The notes under the pieces: generated by a model
What the model was told of the DNA's origin: nothing
The model's database searches: none
The model's input: the letters and a program-made list of their open reading frames with translations, nothing else
Made by a program: the position numbers and the translations under genes
Shown: positions 1-6,151 of the stretch, in pieces
Numbering within the stretch: position 1 is the first letter of the stretch
Layout of the letters: every line of letters starts with the position of its first letter
NCBI GenBank assembly: GCA_028694115.1
Contig: JAQUUB010000130.1
Location: forward strand, 1-10,569
DNA length: 10,569 nucleotides
Source of the DNA: Lachnospiraceae bacterium
GTDB taxonomy: Bacteria; Bacillota_A; Clostridia; Lachnospirales; Lachnospiraceae
Direction of reading: 5' to 3'

Positions 1-64
1 TCACATGTGTCGCTTCAAGCGGCAGAATTAATTATTAAGAAGAAGGCGCTTGCGACTTCTTCCT

Positions 65-125
65 GTGTGAAACTTAGTATTTCTTAGAAGCGGTTTTTTC
101 GCTTCTTTAGAAATTCTTTTCACAC
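65..125. terminator. Long interrupted hairpin, possible terminator
   Basis: GTGTGAAA (65-72) pairs with TTTCACAC (118-125), TTTCT (80-84) pairs with AGAAA (109-113), and AGAAGCG (86-92) pairs with CGCTTCT (100-106) around a seven-base loop. The three helices are stacked with small internal loops. It sits just after the 3' end of the lipoprotein gene on the minus strand and could end its transcript. Neither strand has a clean U-tract straight after the inner stem, so a classical Rho-independent terminator is only one possibility. Confidence 0.4.
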
Positions 126-139
126 TTCACACTTCACAC
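119..139. repeat. Tandem heptamer repeat (TTCACAC)x3
   Basis: Three exact head-to-tail copies of TTCACAC lie three bases past the stop of the lipoprotein gene. The first copy is also the right arm of the hairpin at 65-125, whose left arm GTGTGAA (65-71) could pair with any of the three copies. Copy number could change by replication slippage. Confidence 0.85.
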
Positions 140-141
140 TT

Positions 142-555
142 TTATTCAAAAATCAAAGGCTTATCTATAATTTCTGTCTTCACTGTGATCACCGGATAAG
201 AGGAGACCTGTGGAACATTTTCGCTCTTATCTGGACCAATAAATTCTGTTGCAAAAACAATGCCATCTTCACTTAGGTACAAATCAGTTACGCGAATACT
301 ATATCCTCCCGTTTCCTGCTCTCCATAGCCTCTGCAGATATAAAGAAAATTACCATCCGAATAGGATATTTTAAATTCCTTTGCTTTTCTCTCTTTGATT
401 CCCTTCTGTAATTCTTCTGGCAGATTATCTTCACAGACAACGGTATATTCCAAATCTCTTATTTTCCCTTTTTCCGTACTTGATTCGATACAACCTGTTA
501 AAAAGAATATACAAAAAAGTGACGTCAAAACAGTAAAAACAATACCTTTTTTCAT
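142..555 (-). CDS. PrcB-domain lipoprotein (putative)
   Basis: A 137-residue exported protein. Residues 1-21 are a lipoprotein signal peptide with a basic start (MKK), a hydrophobic core and the lipobox LTGC, so Cys22 would be lipidated and the protein anchored on the outer face of the membrane. The C-terminal part (about 70-128), with GYGEQETGGYSIRV, a beta-rich middle and a SSYPVITVK strand, resembles the PrcB C-terminal domain. That family is named after a subunit of a Treponema protease complex, but most members have no tested function. The start at 555 follows GGGGAAG at short spacing. The gene stands alone, diverges from plsC, and has a promoter candidate at 629-657. The signal peptide is certain; the domain call is from memory of the motif pattern. 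Confidence 0.8.
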   Translation of the reverse strand: MKKGIVFTVLTSLFCIFFLTGCIESSTEKGKIRDLEYTVVCEDNLPEELQKGIKERKAKEFKISYSDGNFLYICRGYGEQETGGYSIRVTDLYLSEDGIVFATEFIGPDKSENVPQVSSYPVITVKTEIIDKPLIFE

Positions 556-628
556 ATCTTCCCCATGTTCAAACGATGTTTCTACTATTTTATGAATAGG
601 CAGGGAAGTTTATTCACTACTGTTTTAT

Positions 629-657
629 ATCATACTTGATAGATGCAATTTATTCAA
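629..657 (-). promoter_or_regulatory. Promoter candidate for the lipoprotein gene
   Basis: On the minus strand, -35 TTGAAT (652-657) and -10 TATGAT (629-634) are separated by 17 bases. The leader to the ATG at 555 is about 65-70 bases. It is back to back with the plsC promoter. Confidence 0.5.
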
Positions 658-685
658 GATTCACCATAATAGTTTGTCATCTCAG

Positions 686-714
686 TTGTCTTTTTTTCTG
701 TTATTCAGTATAAT
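686..714 (+). promoter_or_regulatory. Promoter candidate for plsC
   Basis: -35 TTGTCT (686-691) and a perfect -10 TATAAT (709-714) are separated by 17 bases. Transcription would start near 721, giving a short leader that carries GGAGGT (731-736) six bases before the ATG at 743. Confidence 0.7.
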
Positions 715-742
715 ATTTTAATAATCTATTGGAGGTCGCGAA

Positions 743-1495
743 ATGTTACGTTTTATTCTGGTCATATCTTTTGTTGTTTTATTTTTAATACTAAGTACTC
801 CTTTGCTCCTTATAGAATGGATCATGGGTAAGCTAGGTTACCAAAATGCGAAAAACCGCAGTTCTCTTGCAATTGTGAACTGGGCCTTTCGGGTCTGTCT
901 TTTTATGTCAGGAACAAAAATTACCGTCATTGGTGAAGAAAATGTGCCAAAGGATCAGGCTGTTCTATATATCGCAAACCACAGAAGCTACTTTGATATT
1001 TTACTTACTTATGTCCGTGTTCCTAGGCCAACAGGATATGTAGCCAAAAAGGAAATGCTAAAATATCCACTTCTACGTGATTGGATGAAAAATCTTCATT
1101 GTAAATTCCTTGACCGTGAGGATATGAAGGCTGGTCTAAAAATGATTTTAGATGCCATTGAAGATGTGAAGAATGGTGTGTCGATCTGTATTTTTCCTGA
1201 GGGAACCAGAAATCCTAATGAGGATCCCCTGCAAATGCTTCCTTTTAAAGAAGGCAGCTTGAAAATTGCCGAAAAATCTGGATGTCCTATAATTCCTATG
1301 GCGCTCACAGGCTCTGCTGATATTTTTGAAAAACAATTTCCTAAAGTCAAAAAAGCTCACGTCATTATAGAATATGGAAAGCCTATCTATCCACAGGAAT
1401 TGTCAAAAGAAGAACGCAAACATCTGGGCGCTTATACCCAGGAAGTGATTGAACAGATGTTGTTAAAGCATAAAGAAACATCAGCTATAAGCTGA
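743..1495 (+). CDS. plsC: 1-acyl-sn-glycerol-3-phosphate acyltransferase (PlsC family)
   Basis: A 250-residue membrane-associated acyltransferase that would move an acyl group to lysophosphatidic acid to make phosphatidic acid, the precursor of membrane phospholipids. Residues 1-27 form an N-terminal membrane anchor. The family motifs appear in order: NHRSYFD (79-85), the catalytic HX4D with His80 and Asp85; a KKEMLKYPLLRDW block (102-114); FPEGTR (151-156), which binds the glycerol phosphate; FKEGSLKIA (168-176); and CPIIPMAL (181-188). Length is normal for the family. The start is fixed by GGAGGT six bases upstream. The gene is monocistronic, with its own promoter and a palindromic terminator overlapping its last codons. 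The exact acceptor or acyl-donor preference cannot be read from the sequence. Confidence 0.92.
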   Translation: MLRFILVISFVVLFLILSTPLLLIEWIMGKLGYQNAKNRSSLAIVNWAFRVCLFMSGTKITVIGEENVPKDQAVLYIANHRSYFDILLTYVRVPRPTGYVAKKEMLKYPLLRDWMKNLHCKFLDREDMKAGLKMILDAIEDVKNGVSICIFPEGTRNPNEDPLQMLPFKEGSLKIAEKSGCPIIPMALTGSADIFEKQFPKVKKAHVIIEYGKPIYPQELSKEERKHLGAYTQEVIEQMLLKHKETSAIS

Positions 1496-1512
1496 TGTTT
1501 CTTTATGCTTTA
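1464..1512. terminator. Bidirectional terminator, 23-bp perfect palindrome
   Basis: Bases 1464-1486 pair perfectly with 1490-1512 around the three-base loop ATA. The core CATCAGCT/AGCTGATG is flanked by A-rich and T-rich arms, so each strand yields a hairpin followed by a U-rich run. It overlaps the last ten or so codons and the stop of plsC, and ends four bases before the stop of the convergent membrane-protein gene. The arrangement suits a shared terminator for the two convergent genes. Confidence 0.8.
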
Positions 1513-1515
1513 TAT

Positions 1516-2322
1516 TTACTTTTCTATCTGCCCATTATTTTGATAATCTGGAAGTATGGAAAAATGATTACGGATAAATAGTATTACTGAGATTATAATA
1601 AGGACTGACATCCCAATAAGAGCAACCGTTTGCAAGGTAGGAAATTCTCCATTGAATCCTGATGGTGACTTCAAAAATTGGTTTATGCCAAAGTAAGCCC
1701 ACGCAATTGGGAGAGGAAATATTGCATTTCGGATTTTTAAGACTACAACGATTAATAAAAGGATCGCAACAATCAACATAATGATTCCCCAAGTTTCCTG
1801 CGTTAATCCGAATCCTGACCAATTTAACTTAACCAGCGCAGCAGCAGCGTTAACAACTGTTGCAATAAATAGCCAACCACCATAAAGCCCGAAGCTCACA
1901 GGCAATAACCAGCGTTTTCCCTCGTGAATTTCAAGAAGTTTCCTACTAATCAACGCTAAGGTAATCACAAATCCAAATATGAATAACACAGAAATTTCAA
2001 CCAGGACGAATGAGAATGTTACAATCCATACAATATTTAGGATACATGAAATTCTGAAAAGTTTGGAAATTTGATCAACAGCCCTTTGGTAATAGGAATT
2101 GTTGTTATTTATAATCATTGCAATCATCGATATCAATAATAAGGAGTATATGACACTCCAAATACTAAAGGTCGATGGGCTTGGCGTAATCAAAGTAAGA
2201 TATTTGTCTGAAATTTCTTTCTGTGTCATATCATTAATCAACCCTATTGCGCCTAAAGTATTAATAACCAGAGTTACTACTAAAAATATTAAATTAACCC
2301 ATGCTTGTTTTCTTCTATTCAT
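1516..2322 (-). CDS. TspO/MBR-related tryptophan-rich membrane protein
   Basis: A 268-residue integral membrane protein with about seven or eight hydrophobic segments (roughly 8-28, 51-71, 90-108, 110-128, 140-162, 178-197, 200-214 and 232-251). TPSPSTFSIWSVIY (47-60) and LYGGWLFIATVVNAAAALVKLNWSG (146-170) resemble conserved stretches of long TspO/MBR-related proteins of Firmicutes, often annotated as tryptophan-rich sensory proteins. Classical TspO is about 160 residues with five helices, so this is an extended relative and tetrapyrrole binding should not be assumed. The start at 2322 follows GGGAGG with a six-base spacer. It lies 41 bases after the ATPase gene with no obvious promoter between, so it is probably co-transcribed with it. 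It converges on plsC at a shared terminator. Confidence 0.7.
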   Translation of the reverse strand: MNRRKQAWVNLIFLVVTLVINTLGAIGLINDMTQKEISDKYLTLITPSPSTFSIWSVIYSLLLISMIAMIINNNNSYYQRAVDQISKLFRISCILNIVWIVTFSFVLVEISVLFIFGFVITLALISRKLLEIHEGKRWLLPVSFGLYGGWLFIATVVNAAAALVKLNWSGFGLTQETWGIIMLIVAILLLIVVVLKIRNAIFPLPIAWAYFGINQFLKSPSGFNGEFPTLQTVALIGMSVLIIISVILFIRNHFSILPDYQNNGQIEK

Positions 2323-2363
2323 TGTAATCCTCCCATACTTTTTTGACTTACTTGATTATTCTG

Positions 2364-3596
2364 CTAGATATAACTGATCGGTAATGCGATCAGGTTTTCT
2401 CTGAGATAAGTCTTCTTGTCTATCAGGCAAAGGATGATTCCCATACCACGCTTTTTTTCATCGACCTTGTCAAGAATTGTATTGGCTGAAGCCATAGACG
2501 CTTTCGGATTACCAGACATCTTGATTTCAACCGGATACAGCATTCCATTCTCTTCTATTACAAGATCAATCTCATTTTCACCATCTGCCTTCTTATCCTT
2601 CCCTCGATAGAACGAAATGCTAAAACGGTAGTCCATGCCCTCATTTGAGAATGATTTTAAAACCTCGGATACCACAAAGGTTTCAAACATATTCCCTGCA
2701 ACAGCACTAACTTTCAGTGCATCTGCAGTCAACCACCTGGTCAGATAACAGGCAAGACCTGTATCTCTAAAGTAAATCTTGGGTGTACGAATTGCTCTGT
2801 TAAGTGCACTTGCACTATAAGGTTGAAGCAAATATACAATCCCCGTTCTTTCCAATATAGATATCCAGTTTTTTACCGTTGGTTCTGAAACGCCTACATC
2901 ATTGGCAATATTAGCATAGTTAAGCAGTTCTCCCGTTCTTGCAGCCACCGCTGTCAGAAATTTCGTAAATGTGATACTGTCACTGGCAATCAGCTCATTG
3001 ATATCTCTTTCCAAGTATGTGTTTACATAGGAGGAATAGAAATCCTGCCAGTCACGCTCCACATCATAAAGCTCCGGATAGGATCCTTGGTGAATAATCT
3101 CCCAAATATTTGTATATGGCTTCCATACTTTTTCTCTAGATGAAATATATTCATCTGTAGGGACAAAATGGTGGTTATAATCAATTCCATGAATCTCCCT
3201 AAGCGAAAGTCCGGCAAGCTCTGTCACGGAGACTCTTCCGGCCAAAGACTCGCTTACACCCTTCATAAGCTCTAATTTCTGTGAACCAGATAGGATGAAT
3301 AATCCTCTTTCATCTGTACTGTCTACTTTTAACTTTATGTCTTCTAATATACTATTTTCTTTTTGTACCTCATCAATAAATAAAGGACAAGGATTATTTA
3401 AAAAGAAAAGCTTTGGTTCCTCCTTAGCCTGTATTCTAGTCAGCTTATCATCAAAGGATACCTTATTATAATCCCCAAATTCATGATTAATCAGGGTTGA
3501 TTTTCCAACCTGCCTTGCACCTGTAAGCAGCAGACATTTACTGTTTTTTACCCTATCTTGAAGGATTGATTTTATTGCTCTTTCAATATATCCCAT
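2364..3596 (-). CDS. AAA-type ATPase with DUF4143 / PD-(D/E)XK-like C-terminus
   Basis: A 410-residue soluble ATPase of the widespread AAA_14/DUF4143 type. The P-loop TGARQVGKST (25-34), Walker B LFIDEVQ (72-78), sensor-like ILSGSQ (101-106) and SLAGR (117-121) mark the N-terminal ATPase. Residues about 222-260 look like a winged helix (ANIANDVGVSEPTVKNWISIL). GNMFETFVVSEVLK (301-314) and NEIDLVIEENGMLYPVEIK (341-359) are the conserved C-terminal block, whose EID...EIK pattern resembles a PD-(D/E)XK nuclease fold. Cellular role is not established for most members; links to mobile or defence functions are speculation. Start supported by AAGGAG with a six-base spacer. It has its own near-consensus promoter (3635-3663) and precedes the TspO-like gene. 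A hairpin near its 3' end (2374-2393) may affect readthrough. Confidence 0.88.
   Translation of the reverse strand: MGYIERAIKSILQDRVKNSKCLLLTGARQVGKSTLINHEFGDYNKVSFDDKLTRIQAKEEPKLFFLNNPCPLFIDEVQKENSILEDIKLKVDSTDERGLFILSGSQKLELMKGVSESLAGRVSVTELAGLSLREIHGIDYNHHFVPTDEYISSREKVWKPYTNIWEIIHQGSYPELYDVERDWQDFYSSYVNTYLERDINELIASDSITFTKFLTAVAARTGELLNYANIANDVGVSEPTVKNWISILERTGIVYLLQPYSASALNRAIRTPKIYFRDTGLACYLTRWLTADALKVSAVAGNMFETFVVSEVLKSFSNEGMDYRFSISFYRGKDKKADGENEIDLVIEENGMLYPVEIKMSGNPKASMASANTILDKVDEKKRGMGIILCLIDKKTYLRENLIALPISYI
2374..2393. repeat. Small inverted repeat inside the ATPase 3' end
   Basis: CTGATCG (2374-2380) pairs perfectly with CGATCAG (2387-2393) around a six-base loop. It lies in the last codons of the ATPase gene. 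On the minus strand it is followed by TTATATCTAG, which is too weak a U-tract to call a terminator. It might attenuate transcription into the TspO-like gene. Confidence 0.35.
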
Positions 3597-3634
3597 ATCC
3601 GCTCCTTTTTCTGTCTAATCTAAAGTCTAGTTTT

Positions 3635-3663
3635 ATTTTAGTCATTTTTGAATGTGTTGTCAA
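3635..3663 (-). promoter_or_regulatory. Near-consensus promoter for the ATPase unit
   Basis: On the minus strand there is a perfect -35 TTGACA (3658-3663), a 17-base spacer and -10 TAAAAT (3635-3640), five of six consensus bases. The leader to the ATG at 3596 is about 30 bases and carries AAGGAG. The -35 box lies one base past the U-tract of the murF terminator. Confidence 0.75.
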
Positions 3664-3664
3664 T

Positions 3665-3696
3665 AAAAAACACCAGCTCACTCGCTGATGTTTTTT
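3665..3696 (-). terminator. Rho-independent terminator of the ddl-murF operon
   Basis: Stem 3684-3696 pairs with 3665-3677 around a six-base loop, with an A-tract on one side and a run of six T on the other. The one non-Watson-Crick position is a G-U wobble on the minus-strand transcript but a C-A mismatch on the plus strand, so the element is optimised for minus-strand transcription. The murF stop codon (3678-3680) lies in the loop, so the ascending arm is formed by the last murF codons. Confidence 0.88.
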
Positions 3697-5054
3697 AACT
3701 CTTCTACTATTTCTGTGAACTGCATTCCATGAGATGCTTTTACAAGAATCGAATCACCCTTCTTTATGAGATTCGAAAGTTCTTTGATTAAATCTTCTTT
3801 GTTTTGAAAAAGAAATACTCTTTCTGATTCCAGATTTTTTAATGCTCCCTGATAGATGTACTGGGAACGCTCTCCGACACAGAGAACGAGATCAATTTGT
3901 TTTTCCCCTGTATAAATCCCTACATTCTCATGGAGACGATTCTCATTTTCTCCGAGCTCGAACATATCTCCTAAGATTGCTACTTTTCTGGTATTCGCCA
4001 TACTCAAAAGCTCAATGGATGATTTCATGGATACCGGGTTTGCATTATAACAGTCATCAATAATGGTTACAAAACCCGTATGGATCAGATTACTTCTACC
4101 ATCCACCGCCTCGACATTCCTAATTCCTTCTATGATTTGCTCCTGGCTCAGTCCTAAAACCTTTCCAACTAATGCTGCTGCCGCTGCATTGATGATCATA
4201 TGCCTGCCAGGAAGCAAAACTTCCGCGTTGTATTTCGTTAATCCATCATGAATTTCAAATTTACTACCATCTAACCCTAAATTTTCAACATGGGAAACAC
4301 TCAGTGTATTTGTTTGTTCATAGCCAAAGGTTTTCGGAACAATCCCCCTTACCTTCTTAATCGTCGCAAGATATTTATCATCCCCATTTATGATAATATC
4401 TCCCTCGGGGTTCATGTGTTCAAACATCTCTGTTTTTGCCTGCAAAATTCCATTTTGAGTCTTTAAATTTTCTAAATGGCACAGACCAATATTCGTGATT
4501 ACACATACATCAGGCTTTGCAATATCACTAAGGCGCTCCATCTCACCAAAATCACTGATGCCCATCTCAAGTACTGCTACCTGGTGCTCTCCTCGAATGT
4601 TTAATATCGTTAAGGGCAATCCAACTTCATTATTAAAATTACCCTGCGTTTTTAATACCTTGTATTTTGTAGATAGTACGGATGCAATCACTTCTTTTGT
4701 ACTTGTTTTGCCAACACTTCCTGTAATCCCTACTACCTTAATCGACAGATTTTCCCTATAGAATTTTGCGATATCCTTTAATGCCTGAAAAGAGGATGTT
4801 ACCAGTATGTAGGGTCCCGCAGGATTTTCAAGTTTTCTTTCCGAAATTACACAGAGCGCACCCTTTTGATAAGCAAGTGGAATAAAATCATGTCCATCGA
4901 CTCTCTCTCCCACTGTCGCAATAAACAAAAATCCAAGTTCGACTTTTCTGCTATCAATTGTCACGCCAAATGTTCGTTTAGTTAGGAGCATCTGATCTCC
5001 AATATATTCTCCTCCACAAGCTGTCGCTATATTTTGAAGAGTCATTTTATTCAT
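3678..5054 (-). CDS. murF: UDP-N-acetylmuramoyl-tripeptide--D-alanyl-D-alanine ligase
   Basis: A 458-residue cytoplasmic Mur ligase that uses ATP to attach D-Ala-D-Ala to the UDP-MurNAc-tripeptide, completing the pentapeptide precursor of peptidoglycan. The N-terminal substrate domain (about 1-100) includes DSRKVELGFLFIATVGERVDGHDFI. The ATP-binding loop is TGSVGKTSTKE (111-121). NFNNEVGLP (139-147) and LEMGISDFGEM (162-172) are central-domain signatures, and Lys207 in QAKTEM fits the carbamylated lysine site. LPGRHMIINA (281-290) leads to the C-terminal domain with DDCYNANPVSM (333-343) and LGDMFELG (361-368). Length is typical. The start at 5054 follows GGAGGA with a six-base spacer. The gene begins 14 bases after ddl, which makes the dipeptide it uses, and ends in a strong terminator. 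Confidence 0.96.
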   Translation of the reverse strand: MNKMTLQNIATACGGEYIGDQMLLTKRTFGVTIDSRKVELGFLFIATVGERVDGHDFIPLAYQKGALCVISERKLENPAGPYILVTSSFQALKDIAKFYRENLSIKVVGITGSVGKTSTKEVIASVLSTKYKVLKTQGNFNNEVGLPLTILNIRGEHQVAVLEMGISDFGEMERLSDIAKPDVCVITNIGLCHLENLKTQNGILQAKTEMFEHMNPEGDIIINGDDKYLATIKKVRGIVPKTFGYEQTNTLSVSHVENLGLDGSKFEIHDGLTKYNAEVLLPGRHMIINAAAAALVGKVLGLSQEQIIEGIRNVEAVDGRSNLIHTGFVTIIDDCYNANPVSMKSSIELLSMANTRKVAILGDMFELGENENRLHENVGIYTGEKQIDLVLCVGERSQYIYQGALKNLESERVFLFQNKEDLIKELSNLIKKGDSILVKASHGMQFTEIVEELKNISE

Positions 5055-5068
5055 TTCTATTCCTCCGT

Positions 5069-6097
5069 CTATTTTGCCTTGGAAACTTCAATCAATTTCT
5101 CACATAATTCACCAAAGCTGATTCCCTTGGCTGCTGCTTCCTGCGGTAAAAGACTCGTTGGCGTCATACCTGGAAGTGTATTTGCCTCCAGACAGAAAAA
5201 TTCTTCTTTCTCATTCATCATAAAGTCCATTCTGCCATATCCGGAAAGCCCTAATGCAACATAGGCCTGTTCTGCACATTGCTGCATTTTCTTTGCTGTA
5301 GATTCTGGTAATTCTGCCGGACAGGTCTCTATTGCACTGCCTGCCTGATATTTATTTTTATAATCATAGAAGCCTTGAATCGGTGCAATTTCAATAATGG
5401 GATAGGCTTCTCCATCTACAACACCAATCGAAAATTCACGTCCCTTAATGTATTGCTCGATAATCACCTTTGACTGATAGGTTATTGCATTTGTTACAGC
5501 CTCTTCATACTCATCTTTGTTATTCACAATATAAACGCCCACACTGGACCCGCCGCAGGCAGTCTTTACCACACATGGGAATTCTAAGTTGGAAGGGGTA
5601 TCCTCGATCCGCTCAATTGTAACATAGGAGGGTGTTGGAATATGATAAATGTCAAAAATATTTTTCGTTAGATTTTTGTCCATTGCCAAAGCACTGCTTA
5701 GATATCCCGTTCCAGTATATTGAATCTCCAATAGGTCAAAGGCGGCCTGAATCTTTCCATTCTCTCCATTTTCACCATGAAGTGCCAAAAATACGATATC
5801 TGCACTCTGACATAAACGTATTACATTAGGACCGAAATATCCATCCGGACTCTTTGGACGCATTGCCTTGATTTTCTCAATATCTGGATCGCTTCCACCA
5901 ATGGTAGCAAGATTACTACAATAATCCCCAGATTCCTTAAATACTTCCTCATAATCCGTTCGATCAATTCCATAAAATACATCAATTAGAACGGCCTGAT
6001 GATTTCTTTCCTTTAAGGCCTTATATACCATAGAACCTGTTACAAAGGATACATCTCTCTCCGTACTTGTTCCACCTGCTAACACTACTATCTTCAT
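5069..6097 (-). CDS. ddl: D-alanine--D-alanine ligase
   Basis: A 342-residue ATP-grasp enzyme that joins two D-alanines for peptidoglycan. Motifs in order: GGTSTERDVS (8-17) with the first D-Ala-site glutamate (Glu13); LHGENGENG (106-114); YTGTGYLSSALAMDK (127-141); the ATP-covering loop KTACGGSSVGV (178-188); FYDYKNKY (243-250), keeping the tyrosine typical of D-Ala-D-Ala rather than D-lactate ligases; and the metal ligands Asp291, Glu304 and Asn306 in RMDF and EANTLPGMTPTSLLP. The loop differs from the commoner KPxxxGSSVGV form, probably a clostridial subfamily trait. I chose the start giving MKIVVLAGG, as in the family, although its Shine-Dalgarno (6112-6120) is 14 bases away. An in-frame ATG at 6136 has AGAAGGA five bases upstream and would add 13 residues. 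It is followed by murF after 14 bases. Confidence 0.93.
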   Translation of the reverse strand: MKIVVLAGGTSTERDVSFVTGSMVYKALKERNHQAVLIDVFYGIDRTDYEEVFKESGDYCSNLATIGGSDPDIEKIKAMRPKSPDGYFGPNVIRLCQSADIVFLALHGENGENGKIQAAFDLLEIQYTGTGYLSSALAMDKNLTKNIFDIYHIPTPSYVTIERIEDTPSNLEFPCVVKTACGGSSVGVYIVNNKDEYEEAVTNAITYQSKVIIEQYIKGREFSIGVVDGEAYPIIEIAPIQGFYDYKNKYQAGSAIETCPAELPESTAKKMQQCAEQAYVALGLSGYGRMDFMMNEKEEFFCLEANTLPGMTPTSLLPQEAAAKGISFGELCEKLIEVSKAK

Positions 6098-6141
6098 AAT
6101 TATTAACCAGATCCTTTCCCACCCAATTTCATACATCAAAA

Positions 6142-6148
6142 TCCTTCT
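6142..6148 (-). promoter_or_regulatory. Alternative ribosome binding site upstream of ddl
   Basis: AGAAGGA on the minus strand lies five bases before an in-frame ATG at 6136 (and an overlapping TTG at 6139). This spacing is better than that of the site for the conserved start at 6097, so the real ddl start is open to question. Confidence 0.4.
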
Positions 6149-6151
6149 ATT

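Larger units (their letters stand above)
1..141. repeat. Structured non-coding region dense in inverted repeats
   Basis: No convincing gene lies here, but nearly every base belongs to a symmetrical element. CACATGTG (2-9) is a perfect palindrome. CGCTT/AAGCG (11-15 and 17-21) is a small hairpin. GAAGAAG (39-45) pairs with CTTCTTC (56-62), with CGC/GCG inside. A long interrupted hairpin spans 65-125, and a tandem heptamer closes the region at 119-139. The words GAAGCG/CGCTTC recur in several elements. It lies directly downstream of the minus-strand lipoprotein gene, so it may act as that gene's transcription end, or it may be a dispersed intergenic repeat. The symmetry is seen directly; the role is not known. 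Confidence 0.6.

Noticed and set aside
1..87. Open plus-strand frame of 28 codons ending at TAG 85-87, possibly the tail of an upstream gene
   Set aside because: An open stretch of this length is common by chance among three frames, the peptide resembles nothing I know, and the region is better described by its inverted repeats.
2099..2377. Plus-strand 92-codon ORF opposite the TspO-like gene
   Set aside because: Its hydrophobic look comes from the complementary membrane-protein codons, and the minus-strand gene has a good ribosome binding site and family motifs.
2364..3596. The ATPase as part of a toxin-antitoxin or phage-defence system
   Set aside because: No partner toxin, antitoxin, nuclease or recombinase gene is adjacent; DUF4143 ATPases are widespread and of unproven role, so the claim would go beyond the sequence.
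3613..3629. GTCTA direct repeat between the ATPase promoter and start as an operator
   Set aside because: Two five-base copies in AT-rich DNA are too short to separate from chance.
3842..4761. Several plus-strand ORFs of 62-88 codons across murF
   Set aside because: They are antisense to a clearly conserved gene, have no ribosome binding sites of note and encode low-quality peptides.
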